Shown piece after piece: positions 19,521 to 31,320 of a stretch of DNA of 64,000 bases. Numbering within the stretch: the stretch's first letter is position 1; every line of letters begins with the position of its first letter. The notes beneath the pieces were generated by a model. It saw nothing but the letters and a program-made list of their open reading frames with translations, had not been told where the DNA came from and ran no database searches. The stretch comes from Eledone cirrhosa. Taxonomy: Eukaryota > Mollusca > Cephalopoda > Octopoda > Eledonidae. Made by a program: the position numbers and the translations under genes. The stretch is taken from positions 12,864,086 through 12,928,085 of the forward strand of contig OZ024743.1 in assembly GCA_964016885.1 (NCBI GenBank). Reading direction: 5' to 3'.

Positions 19521-22500
19521 TGTGGCTGCTGTTGTGTACGTTGTGTATGGGGTTGCTGCCGTTGTGTATGTTGTGTATGGTGTTGCTGCTGTTGTGTATG
19601 TTGTGTATGGTGTTGCTGCCGTTGTGTATGTTGTGTATGGTGTTGTTGCTGTTGTGTATGTTGTGTATGGTGTTGCTGCTGTTGTGAATGTTGTGTATGG
19701 TGTTGCTGCTGGTGTGTATGTTGTGTATGGTGTTGCTGCCGTTGTGTATGTTGTGTATGGTGTTACTGCTGTTGTGTATGTTGTGTATGGTGTTGCTGCT
19801 GTTGTGAATGTTGTGTATGGTGTTGCTGCCGTTGTGTATGTTGTGTATGGTGTTGCTGCCGTTGTGTATGTTGTCTATGGTGTTGCTGCCGTTGTGTATG
19901 TTGTGTATGGTGTTGCTGCCGTTGTGTATGTTGTGTATGGTGCTGCTGCTGTTGTGTATGTTGTGTATGGTGTTGCTGCCGTTGTGTATGTTGTGTATGG
20001 TGTTGCTGCCGTTGTGTATGTTGTGTATGGCGTTGTTGCTGTGTGTATGTTGTGTATGGTGTTGTTGCTGTTGTGTATGTTGTGTATGGTGTTGTTGCTG
20101 CCGTTGTGTATGTTGTGTATGGTGTTGCTGCCGTTGTGTATGTTGTGTATGGTGTTGCTGCTGTTGTGAATGTTGTGTATGGTGTTGCTGCCGTTGTGTA
20201 TGTTGTGTATGGTGTTGCTGCCGTTGTGTATGTTGTGTATGGTGTTGCTGCCGTTGTGTATGTTGTGTATGGTGTTGCTGCCGTTGTGTATGGTGTTGCT
20301 GCCGTTGTGTATGTTGTGTATGGCGTTGTTGCTGTGTGTATGTTGTGTATGGTGTTGTTGCTGCCGTTGTGTATGTTGTGTATGGTGTTGTTGCTGTTGT
20401 GTATGTTGTGTATGGTGTTGTTGCTGCCGTTGTGTATGTTGTGTATGGTGTTGCTGCTGTTGTGTATGGTGTTGCTGCCGTTGTGTATGTTGTGTATGGT
20501 GTTGTTGCTGCCGTTGTGTATGTTGTGTATGGTGTTGCTGCCGTTGTGTATGTTGTGTATGGTGTTGCTGCTGTTGTGTATGTTGTGTATGGTGTTGCTG
20601 CAGTTGTGTATGTTGTGTATGGTGTTGCTGCCGTTGTGTATGTTGTGTATGGTGTTGCTGCCGTTGTGTATGTTGTGTATGGTGTTGCTGCCGTTGTGTA
20701 TGTTGTGAATGGTGTTGCTGCCGTTGTGTATGTTGTGTATGGTGTTGCTGCTGTTGTGTATGTTGTGTATGGTGTTGCTGCAGTTGTGTATGTTGTGTAT
20801 GGTGTTGCTGCCGTTGTGTATGTTGTGTATGGTGTTGTTGCTGCCGTTGTGTATGTTGTGTATGGTGTTGCTGCCGTTGTGTATGTTGTGAATGGTGTTG
20901 CTGCCGTTGTGTATGTTGTGTATGGAATTGTTGCTGTTGTGTATGTTGTGTATGGTGTTGCTGCCGTTGTGTATGTTGTGTATGGTGTTGTTGCTGTTGT
21001 GTATGTTGTGTATGGTGTTGTTGCTGCTGTTGTGTATGGTGCTGCTGCCGTTGTGTATGTTGTGTATGGTGTTGTTGCTGCTGTTGTGTATGGTGTTGCT
21101 GCCGTTGTGTATGTTGTGTATGGTGTTGTTGCTGCCGTTGTGTATGTTGTGAATGGTGTTGCTGCCGTTGTGTATGTTGTGTATGGTGTTGCTGCAGTTG
21201 TGTATGTTGTGTATAGTGTTGCTGCGGTTGTGTATGTTGTGTATGGTGTTGGTGCCGTTGTGTATGTTGTGTATGGTGTTGCTGCTGTTGTGTATGTTGT
21301 GTATGGTGTTGCTGCAGTTGTGTATGTTGTGTATGGTGTTGCTGCCGTTGTGTATGGTGTTGTTGCTGCCGTTGTGTATGTTGTGTATGGTGTTGCTGCC
21401 GTTGTGTATGTTGTGTATGGTGTTACTGCTGTTGTGTATGTTGTGTATGGTGTTGCTGCTGTTGTGTATGTTGTGTATGGTGTTGCTGCTGTTGTGTATG
21501 TTGTGTATGGTGTTGCTGCAGTTGTGTATGTTGTGTATGGTGTTGCTGCCGTTGTGTATGTTGTGTATGGTGTTGCTGCCCTTGTGTATGTTGTGTATGG
21601 TGTTGCTGCCGTTGTGTATGTTGTGTATGGTGTTGCTGCCGTTGTGTATGTTGTGTATGGTGTTGTTGCTGCCGTTGTGTATGTTGTGTATGGTGTTGCT
21701 GCCGTTGTGTATGTTGTGTATGGAGTTGCTGCCGTTGTGTATGTTGTGTATGGTGTTGCTGCCGTTGTGTATGTTGTGTATGGTGTTGCTGCCGTTGTGT
21801 ATGTTGTGTATGGTGTTGCTGCCGTTGTGTATGTTGTGTATGGTGTTGCTGCCGTTGTGTATGTTGTGTATGGTGTTGCTGCCGTTGTGTATGTTGTGTA
21901 TGGAGTTGTTGCTGCTGTGTGTATGTTGTGTATGGTGTTGCTGCTGTTGTGTATGATGTGTATGGTGTTGCTGCAGTTGTGTATGTTGTGTATGGTGTTG
22001 CTGCCGTTGTGTATGTTGTGTATGGTGTTGCTGCCGTTGTGTATGTTGTGTATGGTGTTGCTGCCGTTGTGTATGTTGTGTATGGTGTTGCTGCCGTTGT
22101 GTATGTTGTGTATGGAGTTGTTGCTGCTGTGTGTATGTTGTGTATGGTGTTGCTGCTGTTGTGTATGATGTGTATGGTGTTGCTGCAGTTGTGTATGTTG
22201 TGTATGGTGTTGCTGCCGTTGTGTATGTTGTGTATGGTGTTGCTGCCGTTGTGTATGTTGTGTATGGTGTTGCTGCTGTTGTGTATGTTGTGTATGGTGT
22301 TGCTGCAGTTGTGTATGTTGTGTAAGGTGTTGCTGCTGTTGTGTATGTTGTGTATGGTGTTGCTGCTGTTGTGTATGTTGTGTATGGTGTTGCTGCAGTT
22401 GTGTATGCTGTGTATGGTGTTGCTGTGTATGTTGTGTATGGTGTTGCTGCTGTTGTGTATGTTGTGTATGGTGTTGCTGCCGTTGTGTATGTTGTGTATG

Positions 22501-22622
22501 GTGTTGCTGCTGTTGTGTATGTTGTGTATGGTGTTGCTGCCGTTGTGTATGTTGTGTATGGTGTTGCTGCTGATGTGTATGTTGTGTATGGTGTTGCGTC
22601 CGTTGTGTATGTTGTGTATGGT

Positions 22623-22843
22623 GTAGGTGCCGTCGTGTATGTTGTGTATGGTGTTGTATGGTGTTGTTGCTGCTGTTGTGTATGGTGTTGTATGGTGTTG
22701 TTGCTGCTGTTGTGTATGGTGTTGTGTGGTGTTGTTGCAGCTGTTGTGTATGGTGTTGTATGGTGCTGTTGCTGCTGTTGTGTATGGTGATGTTTCTGCT
22801 GTTGTGTATGGTGTTGTATGGTGTTGCTGCTGTTGTGTATGGC
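22623..22843. repeat. First copy of the GTAGGTG-GATGTTTC cassette
   Basis: A block where units carry extra GTTGTATGG words. It opens with GTAGGTGCCG (22,623) and contains GGTGATGTTTCTGC, whose GATG starts at 22,789. The opener also occurs at 24,775, 25,889, 27,103, 28,658, 29,657, 31,212, 35,852, 37,407 and 61,843. In every case but 28,658 the GATGTTTC landmark follows exactly 166 bp later. GATGTTTC also occurs with other left flanks, 24 times in all by my count: 33,764, 34,242, 39,989, 40,467, 41,704, 43,419, 44,677, 45,937, 46,370, 47,573, 49,825, 55,479, 56,790, 59,196 and 60,508 besides the nine. It is the clearest higher-order landmark in the array. Confidence 0.85.
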
Positions 22844-25800
22844 ATTGTATGGTGTTGTTGCTGCTGTTGTGTATGGTGTCGTATGGTGTTGTTGCTGCCG
22901 TTGTGTATGTTGTGTATGGTGTTATTGCTGCCGTTGTGTATGTTGTGTATGGTGTTGCTGCTGTTGTGTATGTTGTGTATGGTGTTGTTGCTGTTGTGTA
23001 TCGTCTTGTATGGTGTTGTTGCTGCTGTTGTGTATGGTGTTGTATGGTGTTGTTGCTGCTGTTGTGTATGGTGTTGTATGGTGCTGTTGCCGTTGTGTAT
23101 CTTGTGTATGGTGTTGCTGCCGTTGTGTATGTTGTGTATGGTGTTGTTGCTGCCGTTGTGTATGTTGTGTATGGTGTTGCTGCCGTTGTGTATGTTGTGA
23201 ATGGTGTTGCTGCCGTTGTGTATGTTGTGTATGGAGTTGTTGCTGTTGTGTATGTTGTGTATGGTGTTGCTGCCATTGTTTATGTTGTGTATGGTGTTGT
23301 TGCTGTTGTGTATGTTGTGTATGGTGTTGCTGCTGTTGTGTATGTTGTGTATGGTGTTGTTGCTGCTTTTGTGTATGGTGTTGCTGCCGTTGTGTATGTT
23401 GTGTATGGTGTTGTTGCTGCTGTTGTGTATGGTGTTGCTGCCGTTGTGTATGTTGTGTATGGTGTTGTTGCTGCCGTTGTGTATGTTCTGTATGGTGTTG
23501 CTGCCGTTGTGTATGTTGTGTATGGTGTTGTTGCTGTTGTGTATGTTGTGTATGGTGTTGTTGCTGCTTTTGTGTATGGTGTTGCTGCCGTTGTGTATGT
23601 TGTGTATGGTGTTGTTGCTGCTGTTGTGTATGGTGTTGCTGCCGTTGTGTATGTTGTGTATGGTGTTGTTGCTGCCGTGGTGTATATTCTGTATGGTGTT
23701 GCTGCCGTTGTGTATGTTGTGTATGGTGTTGCTGCCGTTGTGTATGTTGTGTATGGTGTTGTTGCTGTTGTGTATGTTGTGTATGGTGTTGTTGCTGTTG
23801 TGTATGTTGTGTATGGTGTTGTTGCTGCTTTTGTGTATGGTGTTGCTGCCGTTGTGTATGTTGTGTATGGTGTTGTTGCTGCCGTTGTGTATGTTCTGTA
23901 TGGTGTTGCTGCCGTTGTGTATGTTGTGTATGGTGTTGCTGCCGTTGTGTATGTTGTGTATGGAGTTGTTGCTGCTGTGTGTATGTTGTGTATGGTGTTG
24001 CTGCTGTTGTGTATGTTGTGTATGGTGTTGCTGCAGTTGTGTATGTTGTGTATGGTGTTGCTGCTGTTGTGTATGTTGTGTATGGTGTTGCTGCAGTTGT
24101 GTATGTTGTGTATGGTGTTGCTGCCGTTGTGTATGTTGTGTATGGTGTTGCTGCCGTTGTGTATGTTGTGTATGGTGTTGCTGCCCTTGTGTATGTTGTG
24201 TATGGTGTTGCTGCCGTTGTGTATGTTGTGTATGGTGTTGTTGCTGTTGTGTATGTTGTGTATGGTGTTGCTGCCGTTGTGTATGTTATGTATGGTGTTG
24301 CTGCCGTTGTGTATGTTGTGTATGGTGTTGTTGCTGTTGTGTATGTTGTGTATGGTGTTGTTGCTGTTGTGTACGTTGTGTATGGTGTTGCTGCCGTTGT
24401 GTATGTTGTGTATGGTGTTGCTGCCGTTGTGTATGTTGTGTATGGTGTTGTTGCTGTTGTGTATGTTGTGTATGGTGTTGTTGCTGTTGTGTACGTTGTG
24501 TATGGTGTTGTTGCTGTGTGAATGTTGTGTATGGTGTTGCTGCTGTGTGAATGTTGTGTATGGTGTTGCTGCTGTTGTGTATGTTGTGTATGATGTTGCT
24601 GCTGTTGTGTATGTTGTGTATGGTGTTGCTGCCGTTGTGTATGTTGTGTATGATGTTGCTGCTGTTGTGTATGTTGTGTATGGTGTTGCTGCCGTTGTGT
24701 ATGTTGTGTATGATGTTGCTGCTGTTGTGTATGTTGTGTATGGTGTTGCTGCTGTTGTGTATGTTGTGTATGGTGTAGGTGCCGTTGTGTATGTTGTGTA
24801 TGGTGTTGTATGGTGTTGTTGCTGCTGTTGTGTATGGTGTTGTATGGTGTTGTTGCTGCTGTTGTGTATGGTGTTGTATGGTGTTGTTGCAGCTGTTGTG
24901 TATGGTGTTGTATGGTGCTGTTGCTGCTGTTGTGTATGGTGATGTTTCTGCTGTTGTGTATGGTGTTGTATGGTGTTGCTGCTGTTGTGTATGGTATTGT
25001 ATGGTGTTGTTGCTGCTGTTGTGTATGGTGTCGTATGGTGTTGTTGCTGCTGTTGTGTATGGTGTTGTTGCTGCTGTCGTGTATGGTGTTGTATGGTGTT
25101 GTTGCTGTTGTGTATCGTCTTGTATGGTGTTGTTGCTGCTGTTGTGTATGGTGTTGTATGGTGTTGTTGCTGCTGTTGTGTATGGTGTTGTATGGTGCTG
25201 TTGCCGTTGTGTATGTTGTGTATGGTGTTGCTGCCGTTGTGTATGTTGTGTATGGTGTTGTTGCTGCCGTTGTGTATGTTGTGTATGGTGTTGCTGCCGT
25301 TGTGTATGTTGTGAATGGTGTTGCTGCCGTTGTGTATGTTGTGTATGGAGTTGTTGCTGTTGTGTATGTTGTGTATGGTATTGCTGCCGTTGTGTATGTT
25401 GTGTATGGTGTTGTTGCTGTTGTGTATGTTGTGTATGGTGTTATTGCTGCTGTTGTGTATGGTGTTGCTGCCGTTGTGTATGTTGTTTTTTGTTGTTGTT
25501 GCTGCCGTTGTGTATGTTGTGTATGGTGTTGCTGCCGTTGTGTATGTTGTGTATGGTGTTGCTGCCGTTGTGTATGTTGTATATGGAGTTGTTGCTGCTG
25601 TGTGTATAATGTGTATGGTGTTGCTGCTGTTGTGTATGTTGTGTATGGTGTTGCTGCAGTTGTGTATGTTGTGTATGGTGTTGCTGCTGTTGTGTATGTT
25701 GTGTATGGTGTTGCTGCAGTTGTGTATGTTGTGTATGGTGTTGCTGCCGTTGTGTATGTCGTGTATGGTGTTGCTGCTGTTGTGTATGTTGTGTATGGTG

Positions 25801-26204
25801 TTGCTGCCGTTGTGTATGTTGTGTATGGTGTTGCTGCTGTGTGTATGTTGTGTATGGTGTTGCTGCCATTGTGTATGTTGTGTATGGTGTAGGTGCCGTT
25901 GTGTATGTTGTGTATGGTGTTGTATGGTGTTGTTGCTGCTGTTGTGTATGGTGTTGTATGGTGTTGTTGCTGCTGTTGTGTATGGTGTTGTATGGTGTTG
26001 TTGCAGCTGTTGTGTATGGTGTTGTATGGTGCTGTTGCTGCTGTTGTGTATGGTGATGTTTCTGCTGTTGTGTATGGTGTTGTATGGTGTTGCTGCTGTT
26101 GTGTATGGTATTGTATGGTGTTGTTGCTGCTGTTGTGTATGGTGTCGTATGGTGTTGTTGCTGCTGTTGTGTATGGTGTTGTTGATGCTGTCGTGTATGG
26201 TGTT

Positions 26205-29200
26205 GTATGGTGTTGTTGCTGTTGTGTATCGTCTTGTATGGTGTTGTTGCTGCTGTTGTGTATGGTGTTGTATGGTGCTGTTGCCGTTGTGTATGTTGTG
26301 TATGGTGTTGCTGCCGTTGTGTATGTTGTGTATGGTGTTGTTGCTGCCGTTCTGTATGTTGTGTATGGTGTTGCTGCCGTTGTGTATGTTGTGAATGGTG
26401 TTGCTGCCGTTGTGTATGTTGTGTATGGCATTGTTGCTGTTGTGTATTTTGTGTATGGTGTTGCTGCCGTTGTGTATGTTGTGTATGGTGTTGTTGCTGT
26501 TGTGTATGTTGTGTATGGTGTTGTTGCTGCTGTTGTGTATGGTGTTGCTGCCGTTGTGTATGTTGTGTATGGTGTTGTTGCTGCTGTTGTATATGGTGTT
26601 GCTGCCGTTGTGTATGTTGTGTATGGTGTTGTTGCTGCCGTTGTGTATGTTGTGTATGGTGTTGCTGCCGTTGTGTATGTTGTGTATGGTGTTGCTGGCG
26701 TTGTGTATGTTGTGTATGGTGTTGCTGCTGTTGTGTATGTTGTGTATGGTGTTGCTGCCGTTGTGTATGTTGTGTATGGTGTTGCTGCCGTTGTGTATGT
26801 TGTGTATGGTGTTGCTGCTGTTGTGTATTTGTGTATGGTGTTGCTGCAGTTGTGTATGTTGTGTATGGTGTTGCTGCTGTGTGTATGTTGTGTATGGTGT
26901 TGCTGCTGTTGTGTATGTTGTGTATGGTGTTGCTGCAGTTGTGTATGTTGTGTATGGTGTTGCTGTGTATGTTGTGTATGGTGTTGCTGCTGTTGTGTAT
27001 GTTGTGTATGGTGTTGCTGCCGTTGTGTATGTTGTGTATGGTGTTGCTGCTGATGTGTATGTTGTGTATGGTGTTGCTGCCGTTGTGTATGTTGTGTATG
27101 GTGTAGGTGCCGTCGTGTATGTTGTGTATGGTGTTGTATGGTGTTGTTGCTGCTGTTGTGTATGGTGTTGTATGGTGTTGTTGCTGCTGTTGTGTATGGT
27201 GTTGTATGGTGTTGTTGCAGCTGTTGTGTATGGTGTTGTATGGTGCTGTTGCTGCTGTTGTGTATGGTGATGTTTCTGCTGTTGTGTATGGTGTTGTATG
27301 GTGTTGCTGCTGTTGTGTATGGCATTGTATGGTGTTGTTGCTGCTGTTGTGTATGGTGTCGTATGGTGTTGTTGCTGCTGTTGTGTATGGTGTTGTTGCT
27401 GCTGTCGTGTATGGTGTTGTATGGTGTTGTTGCTGTTGTGTATCGTCTTGTATGGTGTTGTTGCTGCTGTTGTGTATGGTGTTGTATGGTGTTGTTGCTG
27501 CTGTTGTGTATGGTGTTGTATGGTGCTGTTGCCGTTGTGTATGTTGTGTATGGTGTTGCTGCCGTTGTGTATGTTGTGTATGGTGTTGTTGCTGCCGTTG
27601 TGTATGTTGTGTATGGTGTTGCTGCCGGTGTGTATGTTGTGAATGATGTTGCTGCCGTTGTGTATGTTGTGTATGGAGTTGTTGCTGTTGTGTATGTTGT
27701 GTATGGTGTTGCTGCCATTGTGTATGTTGTGTATGGTGTTGTTGCTGTTGTGTATGTTGTGTATGGTGTTGTTGCTGCTTTTGTGTATGGTGTTGCTGCC
27801 GTTGTGTATGTTGTGTATGGTGTTGTTGCTGCTGTTGTGTATGGTGTTGCTGCCGTTGTGTATGTTGTGTATGGTGTTGTTGCTGCCGTTGTGTATGTTG
27901 TGTATGGTGTTGCTGCCGTTGTGTATGTTGTGTATGGTGTTGCTGCCGTTGTGTATGTTGTGTATGGTGTTGCTGCCCTTGTGTATGTTGTGTATGGTGT
28001 TGCTGCCGTTGTGTATGTTGTGTATGGTGTTGCTGCCGTTGTGTATGTTGTGTATGGTGTTGTTGCTGTTGTGTATGTTGTGTATGGTGTTGTTGCTGTT
28101 GTGTACGTTGTGTATGGTGTTGCTGCCGTTGTGTATGTTGTGTATGGTGTTGCTGCCGTTGTGTATGTTGTGTATGGTGTTGTTGCTGTTGTGTATGTTG
28201 TGTATGGTGTTATTGCTGCTGTTGTGTATGGTGTTGCTGCCGTTGTGTATGTTGTTTTTTGTTGTTGTTGCTGCCGTTGTGTATGTTGTGTATGGTGTTG
28301 CTGCCGTTGTGTATGTTGTGTATGGTGTTGCTGCCGTTGTGTATGTTGTGTATGGAGTTGTTGCTGCTGTGTGTATGTTGTGTATGGTGTTGCTGCTGTT
28401 GTGTATGTTGTGTATGGTGTTGCTGCAGTTGTGTATGTTGTGTATGGTGTTGCTGCTGTTGTGTATGTTGTGTATGGTGTTGCTGCAGTTGTGTATGTTG
28501 TGTATGGTGTTGCTGCCGTTGTGTATGTTGTGTATGGTGTTGCTGCTGTTGTGTATGTTGTGTATGGTGTTGCTGCCGTTGTGTATGTTGTGTATGGTGT
28601 TGCTGCTGTGTGTATGATGTGTATGGTGTTGCTGCCATTGTGTATGTTGTGTATGGTGTAGGTGCCGTTGTGTATGTTGTGTATGGTGTTGTATGGTGTT
28701 GTTGCTGCTGTTGTGTATGGTGTTGTATGGTGTTGTTGCTGCTGTTGTGTATGGTGTTGTATGGTGTTGTTGCTGTTGTGTATCGTCTTGTATGGTGTTG
28801 TTGCTGCTGTTGTGTATGGTGTTGTATGGTGCTGTTGCCGTTGTGTATGTTGTGTATGGTGTTGCTGCCGTTGTGTATGTTGTGTATGGTGTTGTTGCTG
28901 CCGTTCTGTATGTTGTGTATGGTGTTGCTGCCGTTGTGTATGTTGTGAATGGTGTTGCTGCCGTTGTGTATGTTGTGTATGGCATTGTTGCTGTTGTGTA
29001 TTTTGTGTATGGTGTTGCTGCCGTTGTGTATGTTGTGTATGGTGTTGTTGCTGTTGTGTATGTTGTGTATGGTGTTGTTGCTGCTGTTGTGTATGGTGTT
29101 GCTGCCGTTGTGTATGTTGTGTATGGTGTTGTTGCTGCTGTTGTATATGGTGTTGCTGCCGTTGTGTATGTTGTGTATGGTGTTGTTGCTGCCGTTGTGT

Positions 29201-31320
29201 ATGTTGTGTATGGTGTTGCTGCCGTTGTGTATGTTGTGTATGGTGTTGCTGGCGTTGTGTATGTTGTGTATGGTGTTGCTGCTGTTGTGTATGTTGTGTA
29301 TGGTGTTGCTGCCGTTGTGTATGTTGTGTATGGTGTTGCTGCCGTTGTGTATGTTGTGTATGGTGTTGCTGCTGTTGTGTATTTGTGTATGGTGTTGCTG
29401 CAGTTGTGTATGTTGTGTATGGTGTTGCTGCTGTGTGTATGTTGTGTATGGTGTTGCTGCTGTTGTGTATGTTGTGTATGGTGTTGCTGCAGTTGTGTAT
29501 GTTGTGTATGGTGTTGCTGTGTATGTTGTGTATGGTGTTGCTGCTGTTGTGTATGTTGTGTATGGTGTTGCTGCCGTTGTGTATGTTGTGTATGGTGTTG
29601 CTGCTGATGTGTATGTTGTGTATGGTGTTGCTGCCGTTGTGTATGTTGTGTATGGTGTAGGTGCCGTCGTGTATGTTGTGTATGGTGTTGTATGGTGTTG
29701 TTGCTGCTGTTGTGTATGGTGTTGTATGGTGTTGTTGCTGCTGTTGTGTATGGTGTTGTATGGTGTTGTTGCAGCTGTTGTGTATGGTGTTGTATGGTGC
29801 TGTTGCTGCTGTTGTGTATGGTGATGTTTCTGCTGTTGTGTATGGTGTTGTATGGTGTTGCTGCTGTTGTGTATGGCATTGTATGGTGTTGTTGCTGCTG
29901 TTGTGTATGGTGTCGTATGGTGTTGTTGCTGCTGTTGTGTATGGTGTTGTTGCTGCTGTCGTGTATGGTGTTGTATGGTGTTGTTGCTGTTGTGTATCGT
30001 CTTGTATGGTGTTGTTGCTGCTGTTGTGTATGGTGTTGTATGGTGTTGTTGCTGCTGTTGTGTATGGTGTTGTATGGTGCTGTTGCCGTTGTGTATGTTG
30101 TGTATGGTGTTGCTGCCGTTGTGTATGTTGTGTATGGTGTTGTTGCTGCCGTTGTGTATGTTGTGTATGGTGTTGCTGCCGGTGTGTATGTTGTGAATGA
30201 TGTTGCTGCCGTTGTGTATGTTGTGTATGGAGTTGTTGCTGTTGTGTATGTTGTGTATGGTGTTGCTGCCATTGTGTATGTTGTGTATGGTGTTGTTGCT
30301 GTTGTGTATGTTGTGTATGGTGTTGTTGCTGCTTTTGTGTATGGTGTTGCTGCCGTTGTGTATGTTGTGTATGGTGTTGTTGCTGCTGTTGTGTATGGTG
30401 TTGCTGCCGTTGTGTATGTTGTGTATGGTGTTGTTGCTGCCGTTGTGTATGTTGTGTATGGTGTTGCTGCCGTTGTGTATGTTGTGTATGGTGTTGCTGC
30501 CGTTGTGTATGTTGTGTATGGTGTTGCTGCCCTTGTGTATGTTGTGTATGGTGTTGCTGCCGTTGTGTATGTTGTGTATGGTGTTGCTGCCGTTGTGTAT
30601 GTTGTGTATGGTGTTGTTGCTGTTGTGTATGTTGTGTATGGTGTTGTTGCTGTTGTGTACGTTGTGTATGGTGTTGCTGCCGTTGTGTATGTTGTGTATG
30701 GTGTTGCTGCCGTTGTGTATGTTGTGTATGGTGTTGTTGCTGTTGTGTATGTTGTGTATGGTGTTATTGCTGCTGTTGTGTATGGTGTTGCTGCCGTTGT
30801 GTATGTTGTTTTTTGTTGTTGTTGCTGCCGTTGTGTATGTTGTGTATGGTGTTGCTGCCGTTGTGTATGTTGTGTATGGTGTTGCTGCCGTTGTGTATGT
30901 TGTGTATGGAGTTGTTGCTGCTGTGTGTATGTTGTGTATGGTGTTGCTGCTGTTGTGTATGTTGTGTATGGTGTTGCTGCAGTTGTGTATGTTGTGTATG
31001 GTGTTGCTGCTGTTGTGTATGTTGTGTATGGTGTTGCTGCAGTTGTGTATGTTGTGTATGGTGTTGCTGCCGTTGTGTATGTTGTGTATGGTGTTGCTGC
31101 TGTTGTGTATGTTGTGTATGGTGTTGCTGCCGTTGTGTATGTTGTGTATGGTGTTGCTGCTGTGTGTATGATGTGTATGGTGTTGCTGCCATTGTGTATG
31201 TTGTGTATGGTGTAGGTGCCGTTGTGTATGTTGTGTATGGTGTTGTATGGTGTTGTTGCTGCTGTTGTGTATGGTGTTGTATGGTGTTGTTGCTGCTGTT
31301 GTGTATGGTGTTGTATGGTG
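26205..31320. repeat. Tandem duplication, 2,554-bp period
   Basis: Landmarks at 26,347 (CCGTTCTGTA), 27,103 (GTAGGTG) and 28,255 (TTTTTT tract) recur at 28,901, 29,657 and 30,809, all offset by exactly 2,554 bp. The copies run about 26,205-28,760 and 28,760-31,320. At the junction the second cassette is fused and has lost its GATGTTTC part (28,658-28,850). Long identical stretches imply a young event. Confidence 0.88.
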
